64,000 nucleotides of DNA, from assembly GCA_017607445.1 (NCBI GenBank), contig JAEVHH010000002.1:5362001-5426000 (forward strand), in the 5' to 3' direction. The DNA is from Histoplasma ohiense (lineage: Eukaryota; Ascomycota; Eurotiomycetes; Onygenales; Ajellomycetaceae). The notes under the pieces were generated by a model, which searched no databases, had not been told where the DNA came from, and saw only the letters and a list, made by a program, of their open reading frames with translations. A program made the translations under genes and the position numbers. Each line of letters opens with the position of its first letter. Within the stretch, counting starts at the first letter, position 1. Shown here in pieces: positions 9,580-20,545 of this stretch.

Positions 9580-12500
9580 ATGGCGCAGAAGGGTGGTGGT
9601 GCGAAACAGGCTACTTTGGGGTACGTTCGAGATCCCCAGTTGAGTATTGGGTGCGTTTGGCTGTGTTTGTGCCAGGGTTTGGTGTATTGATTGGTGGTTT
9701 GCTTTGTGTTTTGTTGATTTTTAGGGAAGGACTACTATTCCCTTAAGGGCAATGAATGTTGTTTTGCCCATCCATCTTGCTGTTTGACAACTCTTCCCGT
9801 GTTTGCTTGCTAATCTGTATATATTCCCTTGTTTTTGCAGGAAGTTCTTCGGTGCCAACGCAGGTTCTACGTCGCTCCCCAAGAAACAGGCTACTTTGGC
9901 ATTCTCAACTGGTTCACGGAGCAGAGAGAAGCGACAAAATGGATCTGCAACTCAGGCAAATGAGGAAGAGGCGCTAGTAAATGGAGATAAGGATGTCGAT
10001 ATGAATAATGATGCGACGAAAAAGGAACCAAAGATTGACAGTAGGAGGAGCGAAACTCCTGCTGTGGAATCCAGGGAATCAGATTCGGATAGTTCAGCTG
10101 AAAAATCGCTGAGCCATAGCGACAGTGACTTCCCCGACTCAAAGAAGCTAAAACGGGAGAAAAGTCCCATGGAGGACAGTGACGAATCTGATGTTCAGCC
10201 AGTCACGAAAAGACGAAAACGTGCTCCTTCGAATAGAAAGACCGCTGGCAAGAAACCCTCAGCTTCCCCGAATCAAAATAAACGGACACGATCTCCGAAG
10301 AAGGCCAGGGAAACGCCTGTGGCTGAAGACAAGGAATCCTCGTCCGCTGAACAGGAGGATAACATTTCTGAAAACGATGATGATCTGCCAGAGGAGAAGC
10401 CGAAAATTGCTCAGAAGAAGAGAGAAACGGTCCAGCAGGCATTGAAGGGATCTAGAAAGGATCCCTATCCAGATTGGAAAGCTGGAGAGCCCGTGCCATA
10501 CGCGGCGCTCTGCACGACCTTCTCCCTTATTGAAATGACTACTAAGCGATTAATTATATTATCTCACTGCTCCCTATTTCTCCGCCAAGTTCTTCGTCTT
10601 ACCCCAAAAGACCTTCTCCCGACTGTCCAGCTCATGCTCAACAAATTAGCCGCCGATTACGCTGGCATCGAACTTGGAATTGGCGAATCATTCATCATGA
10701 AAGCCATTGGTGAATCCACCGGCCGCAGCCTGGCAGTTATCAAGGCTGACCAGCATGAAATCGGCGACCTTGGCCTTGTGGCCGCGAAAAGTCGCTCAAA
10801 TCAGCCAACTATGTTCAAGCCGAAGCCATTGACCGTAAGGGGTGTGCACGAGGGTCTTCTTGCAATTGCTAAGACACAGGGTCACGGATCTCAGGAAAAA
10901 AAGATTTCCGCTATCAAAAAACTCCTGTCCTCTGCTGATGCTACTCTGGCAGGAAAGGGATCGAAGGGGATTGATATCACACAAAATAAAGGCGGCCCAA
11001 GCGAAGCTAAATTTATCATTCGTTTCCTTGAGGGTAAACTACGACTTGGTCTTGCTGAAAAGACCGTGCTCGTGGCGCTGGCGCATGCGATGGTGGCACA
11101 TGAGGTTGAGCTGCAGGGGAAAAAGGCACCCAGCACCGAAGAGTTAGGCAAGGGTGAAGCTATTCTTAAATCAGTGTATAGGTAGGAATCTTCCTTCACC
11201 CCCACCCCCCACCCCCGCCCCCGCCCCTAACTCTGGCTTTTTGGTTAACACCTTCTCCCCCTTGTTTATTCAGCGAACTCCCTTCGTATGAAGTCATTAT
11301 TCCGGCTATGCTCGAGCATGGAATCTTCAACCTAAAGGAAAAGTGCAAATTGCAACCAGGAGTGCCCTTAAAACCTATGCTGGCCAAGCCTACAAAGTCC
11401 ATCACGGAAGTTCTTGACCGTTTCGAAGGCAAAAATTTCACTTGCGAGTACAAGTATGATGGCGAAAGGGCACAGATACACTACGTTGCCCGTGAGGAGA
11501 TGCACAAATATCCTTCGACGGCGTCAACTTTGCAGAAAGATGGTGAAGGCATCTGTGCCATCTTCTCACGGAATTCTGAAGACTTGTCAAAGAAATATCC
11601 GGATATCTTGGGCAAACTAGAGAACTGGGTTAAGCAGGGGACAACAAGTTTTGTGTTGGACTGCGAGACCGTTGCATGGGATACGGTCAATAAGAAAGTT
11701 TTGCCATTTCAGCAGCTCATGACGAGAAAACGGAAGGACGTGAAGGCTGAAGATGTCAAGGTTAAAGTCTGTGTGTTTGCATTTGACCTGTTATTTTTAA
11801 ATGGAGAGGTAAGCCGGCTATATAGATACATACGTTGAATTCCCTTTCCTTCTTGTGCCCTTTTAAGTTTATCGAACCCCCTAACTGACATATCCCTTTG
11901 CAGCCCACTGTGAAAATGACACTGCGAGAACGAAGGGCTCGGTTGCACGACGCCTTCACTCCAATTGAAGGCGAATTTGTATTCGCCCAACACGGCGACA
12001 CTAACGATCTCGACGAGATCCAGACATTACTTGACGAAAGTGTAAAAGCGTCGTGTGAGGGTTTGATGGTGAAAATGCTTGATACCGAAGAAAGCGGATA
12101 TGAACCCAGCAAACGCAGTCGAAACTGGCTCAAGGTATAATACATATAATACTGCATCAGATCGACCACTCATGCCACAATATTTCTCTAATCAATTTAA
12201 ATTTCCTATAGGTTAAGAAAGACTACCTCGCCGGCATCGGCGACTCCCTCGACCTCGTCGTTCTGGGCGCCTACTACGGCCGCGGCAAACGCACATCTGT
12301 GTACGGCGCGTTCCTCCTAGCCGCCTACAACACCAGCACTCAAACTTTCCAAACAGTCTGCAACATAGGTACCGGATTCTCCGAAGCGCTCCTCGAAGAG
12401 CTACACAAATCCCTATCCCCACTCGTCATCGACCGTCCGAAACCATTTTACGACCATTCCTCCGTCCCCAAGGACCAGCCGGACGTCTGGTTCGAGCCAA

Positions 12501-12760
12501 AATATGTTTGGGAGGTGAAAGCGGCGGATCTGACGCTTAGTCCGCGTTATAAGGCCGCGGCAGATGAGTTTATGGGTACTAGTAATGGCGCCGGAAAGGG
12601 CATTTCGCTGCGATTTCCTAGGTATATTAAAAGCCGGGATGACAAGAAGCCTGAGGAAGCAACGGCAACGAGGCAAGTGGCAGAAATGTACCGGAGGCAG
12701 GAGAGTGTGAGTAAGGATACGGCAGGGAAAGGCGGGGTGGATGATGATTTTGAGTACTGA
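9580..12760 (+). CDS. cdc9: ATP-dependent DNA ligase I
   Basis: Replicative ligase that seals Okazaki-fragment nicks and acts in base-excision repair. Five exons (9580-9620, 9841-11181, 11274-11808, 11904-12134, 12212-12760) give 898 aa. An N-terminal PIP box, Q-A-T-L-G-K-F-F, for PCNA binding is split by the first intron; a related KQATLAF copy follows about 16 residues later. Residues up to about 210 are acidic, Ser- and Lys-rich (NLS-like). The DNA-binding domain (about 220-470) starts at PYPDWKAGEPVPYAALC. The adenylation domain carries the nucleophile Lys521 in KYDGER. Later motifs include DCETVAWD, EGLMVK and the OB-fold segment LDLVVLGAYYGRGKR. Introns have GT..AG ends. It is convergent with the capping enzyme gene. 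Confidence 0.95.
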
Positions 12761-13397
12761 ACAGTTGAGTTGGGGCGTATGAAATGGTCGGATGTATGGG
12801 GAAGGCAGCTAGTTTCTTGGAGCTGGCTGGTTGTGGCTGCTCCACTTGCACATATACATTCGTTGTTTGGTTCTTTATACCTCGAGTGCTCTCGTTCTAT
12901 TTTCATGGATACCTGTCTTGCTTTCTATATTTTCATATCATTGACACCACTGTCATCGCTGAGGTGGCGATGAAATGGAGAATGAATTACTTAGATATAC
13001 CTTGATGATGAGATATATAGCACGTCGCTCAGTTGGGCACGGTTTACTATTAGGAAACTCGCTCTGACCCCGTCCATCTTCCATATTTGCATTTTTGGAA
13101 CAATCCCATTCGCTGGAGAGACCGGCAGGAGAGAAAAGTGGAAACAACCATAACCGCAGGCACCAAGAACACCTTTCTTAGCATAAAATTAGCAGCATAA
13201 AGGCTTCATAAAGGGCCAAAACGCCAGAGTACCTGCAACCCGGAGAACGAAAAGGAACAATAAAAGCACAGAATAATTATGGAGGTACATATGCATTTCA
13301 TCCCAATTCATCGAATTCCCCTCCTTCGCCGCTTGTTCAACCTCTGCTACAACTGTCAACAGCACCATTTCCCACAGTGGCCCCTCGCCTCATCCAC
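12761..13397. other. convergent 3' intergenic region
   Basis: Shared 3' flank between DNA ligase (plus) and capping enzyme (minus). Only short open frames without coding features are seen. Confidence 0.5.
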
Positions 13398-14690
13398 TCA
13401 CTCTTCAAATTTCCTCTTCGCCCCAGTTCCAATCCCATTCACCCCCGATCCCATTGCCCCAGCTCCATTGGGTACCAAACTACCCCTCCTCCTCCTCTCC
13501 TCCTCCACAGCCCGATGCTTCGCCATGTCCGCCTCAGCCTGCCTGCGCTTCCACGCAACCTTAATCGCCGGCGCCGCACGGATCAAATCCTCCTCCCCAA
13601 CGCGATCCTCAATACTCTCCATAACACTCTCGACAGTCGAGATGTGATTTGCGTCCATTTTATCCTCTCGCAACCGCATGAAGCGCCATCGGTGCTGCTC
13701 GTCCTTGTAGCACTCGACAATGGAGTCGTCCAGCGGCTTCTGCATCGCTTTGAGCGTTTCCCACTCCTCCTCCGTGACGTGCATGGTGCCGTAGGGTATG
13801 TAGTCATTTGCCCTTCGCACGACGAAGAGGTGGAAGATGGGGATGGCGTCGTAGTCTGGATAGGGTTCCGTGGAGCCGTCACCGTCGGCGTCGGCCGGGT
13901 CGGGGTCGACGATGGGGAATTGTAGACGCATGCGAAAATCGACTGTGTTCTCTCCTGGTGGCTTCCATTTGAGAATGTTTTCATCCGTGCCGATTTTATA
14001 GGGGGTGCTGCGACAGGTGAAGATGAGGCCGTCATTGCCGTGGACCTTCTTCACCCTGGGTATTATTTCGCGGAACATCATCTCGAGGCCGTAGCTGAAT
14101 TGCGTTGATTTGTCCTCCACGGCAAACGCGCGGTGTTGCTTTTCCGACGGGTATTTCTTGTACATAGCATTATAGGGCTTGAGGACTTTCTCTTTGAAAT
14201 ATGCCAGCCGTTTATCGAGCGTGCGGTGCATCAGACTCGTCCCGTCCAGCACGAGACAATCGAAAACGTAGAATTTCAACTGTGACGAGCCATCTTCATA
14301 AGTATCGATAACTAGCTCCCCATCCACAATCGTATCTACATGGAAGCTCTGGAAGGTATCATCGTCTGGTAGTGGGAAATGTAGGCCGGGCACATATCTG
14401 TAGTCATTCTTGCGGTCGATGAGGTAATGGATTTCCGGTGTGTCGGACTCTGGGTCCCCACGGGCAAAATAAAGAAGGCAGCGGATCCCATCCGTCTTCT
14501 CACACACGTAGTAATCTGCCTTTTGCAATTCGAGGATATGTCGTGCAGCGAAACTTACAGGTTGCGCGCCGGGGAACCCCAACGATGTGCGACCCAGAAG
14601 ATGCGCAACTTCTCTGCGGAATTGGTCTGCCAACTGTGGCTCGGCTTTTATGCCGATTTTGTCGAGATCGGGGACGGTGGGGTTGTTCAT
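13398..14690 (-). CDS. ceg1: mRNA capping enzyme guanylyltransferase subunit
   Basis: GTP:RNA guanylyltransferase, which adds the GMP cap to nascent pre-mRNA. Single exon, 430 aa, the usual size for fungal Ceg1-type enzymes, which keep the triphosphatase on a separate protein. The nucleophile is Lys65 in E-K-T-D-G-I-R. Downstream motifs are DRKNDYRYVPG, VDGELVID (motif III), DGLIFTCR (motif IV), and ILKWKPP followed by TVDFRMRLQF (motif V region). The C-terminal OB fold ends in WRFMRLREDK (motif VI). The tail after about residue 385 is basic, then low complexity, ending KRKFEE, and may be a nuclear signal. Acts in the nucleus on RNA polymerase II. First of a tandem minus-strand series. Confidence 0.95.
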   Translation of the reverse strand: MNNPTVPDLDKIGIKAEPQLADQFRREVAHLLGRTSLGFPGAQPVSFAARHILELQKADYYVCEKTDGIRCLLYFARGDPESDTPEIHYLIDRKNDYRYVPGLHFPLPDDDTFQSFHVDTIVDGELVIDTYEDGSSQLKFYVFDCLVLDGTSLMHRTLDKRLAYFKEKVLKPYNAMYKKYPSEKQHRAFAVEDKSTQFSYGLEMMFREIIPRVKKVHGNDGLIFTCRSTPYKIGTDENILKWKPPGENTVDFRMRLQFPIVDPDPADADGDGSTEPYPDYDAIPIFHLFVVRRANDYIPYGTMHVTEEEWETLKAMQKPLDDSIVECYKDEQHRWRFMRLREDKMDANHISTVESVMESIEDRVGEEDLIRAAPAIKVAWKRRQAEADMAKHRAVEEERRRRGSLVPNGAGAMGSGVNGIGTGAKRKFEE

Positions 14691-15421
14691 GGGTCTCGTT
14701 TCCTTGATTGAAACGGATGGAGGGGAGGTGGTTGCCTGAAGGCCTGTACCGCAAGAGGACTCTTATGGCGGATAGAGTGGTGTGGAAGCATGGAGTGGGG
14801 ACAGGGAGTGAAAGCAGGTGAGCCTCAACGAGTAGCGGCGTATGAGCCACGGAGAATGGAACGGTAAATAGCGCGGTGGGTGAAAATCGGCTGGAGGTAA
14901 CTTCTCAGTTGGTGGTTTGGATGTTTTTACCGATGTTGGATGTTGATGCCTGAGGCGCCAAAAATCTTAAATGCGTCCAAACAAAACATCAATATATCGA
15001 ATGAAGGAAATAACTATGGCCATTTTCCCCAGAATTAAATTACTTTTTTGGGGGTAGGAAAAAATAGACACAAGTGTGCAGCGATAATAAATTGGAATTA
15101 TCAAAATATCTCCAGTCCCATGCACACAGATAATAGTTGAATCTCACATTAGAGAAACATAGACTGTATGAGCAACCGTTTTTACAGGAGAAAATTCGAT
15201 ATACAGTCTTTCGGAAAGTATTAACAGACCAAAATTGCATCGTGTACTATACAAATGTTAGGGTATCATCTCAGATCGTCAAAAATCCCATCCTGTCGCC
15301 AAAAACGCCTTGAGCAACCAACCGCATATACATCGTTTCATGCCTAGAAATCCAAGGGAAACCATCATCATAATAACAAGTAGTAGCGGAACATCATTAA
15401 ACATATACAGCATCCGAAAAA
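14691..15421. other. intergenic region
   Basis: Upstream of the capping enzyme gene and downstream of the SGF73-type gene. AT-rich around 14980-15200. I see no gene or RNA. Confidence 0.5.
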
Positions 15422-17168
15422 TTAAGCTGCAGTTGCAGCCGTCGAAGTCGTTGCGGCGGTTGTGGCAACCGTTGTAGGTGGTGAGACTGTCGCAGGATTT
15501 TTCGCGGCAGCAGCGGCCTGGGAAGCCCGGTTCTGCACTGCCTGCTGGGAGATGGAAGGCTTTCTCGATGTTTCTGCAGATTGCGCAGCGGAATTAATGA
15601 CGCTTGTGGGAGACGATGAAAAGTTGGTAGAGTCTGAGGCGAATAACGTTCTTTCACCCCCAACTTGGCCCTGGCTGCTTGTGTCGCGTGGATGGGAAAA
15701 GATCCCTCCCCTGGTGCCCCCAAGAACCTGTGAGAGCATTTCCTTCATGCGCACCAGATGGTATTTTCGTCTGGTTGGAATTAGAGGATGGGTTATCAGC
15801 GGCTGAGGATTGGACCGAGCGAGGCCGGCCATCACGGCATCTTTCTCCTCGTCCGAGTCGATTGGCCCATTGCCATCTAAATCGTCGTGGATCGGAGCAT
15901 TCGCATCGATAGCAGCCTCTGCGATGTATATATTAGCAGCTTGAAAACAGGGTGATCCTAACAAAATGTATCAGGTGACAGATGCAGAGGTATACTCACT
16001 TTGCTGCCTCGCCTGGTTCTTCTTTTGATATGCTTGGAGCAACATATCGTACGGCAACGACCGTCCTGGGACAGCTCGTTTGGAACCCATAGAATGGCTC
16101 TTACAAGTTAAAGATCGCGCACACTGGCCGCCGTTGGGGAGGGGAACACCGCATTGTTTTTCCACGTCGACAGGGCCCTTAGGCTTTGGGACTTTGGGTT
16201 TGGGTTCGTCTTTCTTTTTCTTCTTCTTCGGCTCCTTCTCCTTATCATCGTCTCCATCAGCTTTGCGCTTTTTTCCTTTCTTCGGCCCATCGTCCCCGCC
16301 AGCGCTCTTCTTCGCGCTCTTCTGTCCTTTCATTGCATCGTCATCATCGCCCACACCAATACCAGTCCCGTCATCCTTATCGTCACCGTCCTTCCCCTTA
16401 TCTTTCCCTAACGCCTTCTCTTTTGCTCTGTTGGCGGCGTCGCGGGCTTCTTTCTTTTTCCGCGCTTTCTCCTGTTTAGCTTTTAGGCAGCCTCGTATGT
16501 GCTCTGCCGACGTTTGTTTTAAAACTGGTCGTTTACAGTGTTTGCATATCACTGTTTCCAATTGGGCTTCTCGCAATTTGCCGTTGGGGAACGAGGCCAT
16601 GATTTTCTCGTCCATTTCGGGGAGGATGGGCGACGAGGAAGTTCGCGATTCAGGGTTTCCGTCTTTCGATTCTACCCGAAGGGACAGCATGAAACAAAAA
16701 GTTTTTTTAGCCAGCCCGGGTTCGTTGCCAATGAAAATACAGCAAGTATCCATGACACGCGAACGAAATCCCCAGCCCCCGTCAAGTGCAGATATTATTT
16801 CAAGTATATTTTTCACTCACCAGCTTGTTCCTGGTCTTTCTTTGCAGCCTTCGCGTTCTTAGCCGCGGACTTTTTGGAAACCTTAAGTTTTCCCGGCCGA
16901 TTATCCTTATCACTGAACTTGTATCCCGACGCATCGACAAAACTCGCTCCCGAACTTGAAGCGACTGACGATGCTATTTGCGCCGTTAAATGCCAAAAAT
17001 GGAGGCAGATGGCAACGAAGCATTAGCAACAGTGGTAATTTAGTGCCATCTTCGCTTGAGCGATAACCTAGTATATGATCGGGGACGGGGAATAGCGGGA
17101 ATCGGAACAGGGCAGGTCGAGAGGGGGAGGGTGATCTCACCTCGGCCTGAAGCGCCGTTTGTCGCCAT
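15422..17168 (-). CDS. sgf73: SAGA complex subunit Sgf73 (ataxin-7-like, SCA7 domain)
   Basis: Anchors the deubiquitinase module to the SAGA histone acetyltransferase. Four exons read from splice signals and frame: 17168-17141 (28 nt), 16973-16821, 16671-16000 and 15939-15422, giving 456 aa. An N-terminal zinc-finger-like element (C-K-H-C...H-I-R-G-C) lies near residues 91-110. It is followed by a long charged Lys/Asp-rich region, then the SCA7 domain with C-G-V-P-L-P-N-G-G-Q-C-A-R-S-L-T-C-K-S-H and a SLPYDMLL segment. The C-terminus is Ala/Thr-rich. The first intron uses a TAG acceptor at 16975-16974 and joins MATNGASGR to ASSVASSSGASF. The 149-nt second intron is mostly open, so a naive model would add false coding sequence. 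Confidence 0.9.
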
Positions 17169-17544
17169 ATTGAGAATGCTAGACTGAGCTAACTGTTGGC
17201 TCGGATGAAGATACAATTATCTCGTGGATTGGGTATGGATTTGGATATGCTGTTGGTTTTGGGAAATCGGATGGAAAGATCCATGGATCCATGGATGCGA
17301 GAAGCTGGGTCATGTGACATGGCGCCTTGAACCCAACTTGATCTCAACGGAATCACGACGTGAGATTCTATGCCGAATATCTAGAGGACGGTGATGAATA
17401 TGTCTGGGAGAGCGTTCGCAAATAATGACAATATGTTTGTAATATAGTAATACATTTTATTTTACATTTGATCATTGCACTGTTCGGTCAAGGCTCGAAC
17501 AAGGGACATGCCAATCGGGTATCTATGCAATCAGACAACTCAGA
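17169..17544. other. SGF73 promoter and synthase 3' flank
   Basis: Short spacer between two tandem minus-strand genes. No further feature is visible. Confidence 0.45.
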
Positions 17545-19357
17545 TCAGTATCGCGCAAAACAAAGGGTGCTATTTGTCCCCCCGAAGCCAAAGCTGTTCG
17601 TCATGGCCACATTGACCCGTCTCTTCTGCGCCACATTAGGCACGTAGTTGCAGTCAAATTCCTCCGTCGTGTTGTCCAGGTTTATCGTCGGTGGTAAAAC
17701 ATTCTGCACCAGTTAGATTATAAGTAAAGGCATACCACTCCACAGATCTGTATCCCTTCCCTGGGGTTTAGCGATCATGTTGTGGCTCACCTCGTGAATC
17801 GCTAAAATGGAAAAGACAGCTTCAATAGCCCCGGCCCCCCCCAGCAAATGGCCTATCGCACCCTTCGTGCTGCTGACATTGATATCAGCGGTTTTCTGTT
17901 TTCCCTCACTCCCTAGCAGGAGCGTTTTGATCGCAAAGTTCTCCGCTGCATCTCCAATTACTGTCGACGTCCCGTGTGCATTGATGTAATCAACCGTTCC
18001 CGGAGAGATCTGGGCATTCCTCAGCGCCCTTTTCATGGCTAATAACGCGCCCTCTCCGCCCTCTTTGGGCGCCGTCATGTGGTATGCATCGCCAGAACAC
18101 CCATAGCCCTTCAGTTCCGCATAGATCTTCGCACCACGGGATTTAGCATGCTCAAGTTCCTATATGTAAGAAATCAGCCTTGAAAAATTCCATATGAATA
18201 CTAGTATGAACCGCGACTTGTGTAGTCGCAGGACTATATCGCAACACACCTCCAGGACCACAACTGCTGCACCCTCTCCCACGATAAACCCTTCACGGTC
18301 CCTATCAAATGGCCTTGAAGCCTTCTTTGGTGAATCATTGAATGACGTAGCTAGGCTACGACACCTGGAAAACCCACCCAGGACTAATGGGTGGATACAC
18401 GACTCAGCCCCCCCTGCTATCATTACATCTGCGTCTCCACAAGCGATGAAACGGGATGCGTCGCCGATTGAGTGAGCTCCGGTCGTGCAAGCCGTGGTAG
18501 CGGCATGGTTGGGCCCCTGTGGACGATTAGAGCCATATCAGAAACGATGATAATAATATGAATACGTACTGCGAATCCATATTTCATTGAGATATGCCCT
18601 GCACCCAGATTAATAAGGAGCTTGGGAACGAAGAGGGGGGAGATCTTTTTGTAGCCCTAGATGCAAGAATGTAAATATGGGGGAGCCTTTTATACATATC
18701 TAGCGGTAATTAAGTATGAAATTGTTTGATACATACCCCTTGATCATAGACGAGAGAGGTATCGTAAATCTCATCGAAGTTGCCAATGCCAGAACCTAAA
18801 CATACGCCCTATTGACAAGTTAACCGACCACTTCAGCTAGCATTAGTAGTTGATGACCTTCCTCACCGTCATTTCCTGCTGTTCACGATTAGTAGGCTTC
18901 CAGCCGGCATCTTCCAGAGCCTCCTCAGTGGCTGCAAGGGCATATTGCGTAAAATTTGCCGTCTTCCTTTCCGCCTGTAGTGAAGAAAAGTCAGTGACAT
19001 GTTTCCCGTGCTCTGTGGTATGGAGCCAGAACACACCTCACGACTTAACCAATCCGATCCTCTCCAGCCACCATCATTCTTCGAACCTTGAGGAACCAGC
19101 GCAGCAATCTGGCAGGGTAGATCTGCGTACCTGGGACCCCGGTTCTTGACCGAGACGACACCACAGTGACCATCTAAAAGGCGTGTCCATGTTCGTCGTA
19201 CACCTACAGCGACAGAATCATTCAGGGAACAGAACAACCTATGGAGCAATTTTCAATTTGCTTCGGCTGCGTCCAATGAACACCAAAAGTAAATCCCAAA
19301 CGTACCGATTCCGAGTGGAGAGACTGCGCCCAATCCTGTGACTACGACCCGGCGCAT
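17545..19357 (-). CDS. cem1: 3-oxoacyl-[ACP] synthase, type II (mitochondrial FAS)
   Basis: Condensing enzyme of type II fatty acid synthesis, which extends acyl-ACP with malonyl-ACP; in fungi the pathway is mitochondrial and supports lipoate supply. Eight exons: 19357-19306, 19203-19037, 18974-18867, 18808-18737, 18656-18570, 18516-18250, 18159-17791 and 17703-17545, giving 426 aa. All junctions keep frame and family order. The C-H-H triad is present: Cys172 in TTACTTGAHSIGDA, His313 in AHGTSTVIGD and His355 in GAIGHLLGGAGA. The C-terminal NSFGFGGTNSTL loop is also present. The protein starts directly at MRRVVVTGLGAVSPLG with no obvious separate presequence, so mitochondrial targeting is inferred from family. 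Confidence 0.92.
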
Positions 19358-19939
19358 GGCACCGCTCCTATGGCAAGTGTTTGGTGGCCGAGTTTTCGGA
19401 CGGGCCGGATTGAAGCGGCGTAAAACGTTTACAGGACTATGTCTTTCATCATTTCGTCAGGAATTGCGTCAGAGAAGGGGGAAGCATACTTAAGCTGATC
19501 GGGTTCCGTTGATAGTGTGCAAGATATGCTTAATTTTTTGGTGCCGTTTTTTTCAACCAGCAAATCAACTTGACCCATTGGAACCGTGAATTGCATGTGA
19601 CAAATCCCGGGCACCCCCATACCCAATATTTTTGGTTTATTTACTCGCCTATGCATTGCCTGGGGATGCACAGGAACAAGATACAATAATATTTATTACG
19701 ATTGGGTTTTGATAATTTAAAAAAAAAAAAAAAAGAAAGAAAAAAAGAATAACGAACTGCTAAATAATTGCAATTGATCGCAGAGACTTCTTGATTTAAA
19801 GTATATAGCCTAGCTAATTGCTATTTCAGGCTTCGTGCACCTTTTCCGCTAACTGTCATTCCATTGTGCCTCATACTGACCAGCCACCTTGAGTCATCCT
19901 TCTCGAGCTCAGAACCAATCCTCCACTGCAGTCGCCTTA
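19358..19939. other. intergenic region with poly-A tract
   Basis: No gene seen. A plus-strand A-rich run at about 19719-19748 and AT-rich sequence to 19810 separate the synthase promoter from the DUF1993 3' end. An 85-codon minus-strand open frame at 19429-19686 lacks features. Confidence 0.45.
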
Positions 19940-20452
19940 TTACGAAGAGAATGGCGCGATGTAGACACGTTTGCCCAGGGGCACTCCTTGTTGCCGCAGG
20001 ATAGCATAGGAAGTCTGAAGATGGAAAAACGTGTTGGGAACCGAGTATCCGATGATGTAGTCCTTCGCAGAAAGCTCCTTGGTTTTGCCGGGACCGAGGC
20101 CCATCGTGATGAGTTTCGTCTCCTTGCCCTCGACAGAGTCGGGGTCCACCTTCTGGAGGGAAGCTATGGCGTCTGTGGTTTGTTTGCGGAGGCCAGCGAA
20201 AGTTGACTGGAGTTCCAAATCGACTGCTTCTTGGCCAAGCAGGCGGGCGGCGCATTTCGTTGCCGTTTCAGCAACTGTCCGTACCTGAAAGTCGAGGGGT
20301 TTCATGTCTTCGTACAGCTTAGCCTGTACGTAGTCATCGACGTTGAGATTCTTGGTTGCGGCGTGCTCTTCAGCGCTGGCGAGGACGGCATCGAGAGACT
20401 TGAGGGCCTTAAGGACCATGCCAACACTGGCATCGTAAGTTGAAAACGGCAT
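19940..20452 (-). CDS. DUF1993 family protein
   Basis: Single-exon protein of 170 aa, close to the usual length of the DUF1993 family (small helical-bundle proteins distantly like DinB). Recognisable segments are the N-terminal MPFSTYDASVGMVLKALKSL, the central MKPLDFQVRTVAE, and the C-terminal FHLQTSYAILRQQGVPLGK with a family-typical H-x-x-x-x-Y-x-x-L-R pattern. No signal peptide or membrane segment, so probably cytosolic. Function is unknown. The start is the first ATG and is well placed against the family N-terminus. Confidence 0.88.
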   Translation of the reverse strand: MPFSTYDASVGMVLKALKSLDAVLASAEEHAATKNLNVDDYVQAKLYEDMKPLDFQVRTVAETATKCAARLLGQEAVDLELQSTFAGLRKQTTDAIASLQKVDPDSVEGKETKLITMGLGPGKTKELSAKDYIIGYSVPNTFFHLQTSYAILRQQGVPLGKRVYIAPFSS

Positions 20453-20461
20453 GTTGAGGGG

Positions 20462-20545
20462 GATTTGGTGGTGGGGATGGTGGGGATGGTGGGGGTGGTG
20501 GTGGTAGTGCGAGTGGTGGTAGTGGTTGGTGTGGAGGATATGCTG
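20462..20545 (-). repeat. CCA/CCCA-rich leader tract upstream of DUF1993 gene
   Basis: On the plus strand this is a G/T-rich tract of GGTGG, GGGGATGG and GGTGGTAGT units. In the mRNA sense it is a CA/CCACC-rich low-complexity tract directly 5' of the ATG at 20452. It is probably 5' UTR or core promoter. Confidence 0.6.

Noticed and set aside
13377..13925. 182-codon plus-strand frame
   Set aside because: Shadow of the well-supported capping enzyme gene on the opposite strand.
16080..16862. 260-codon plus-strand Ser/Phe-rich frame
   Set aside because: Antisense shadow of the Lys/Asp-rich region of SGF73 (Lys codons read as Phe/Leu).
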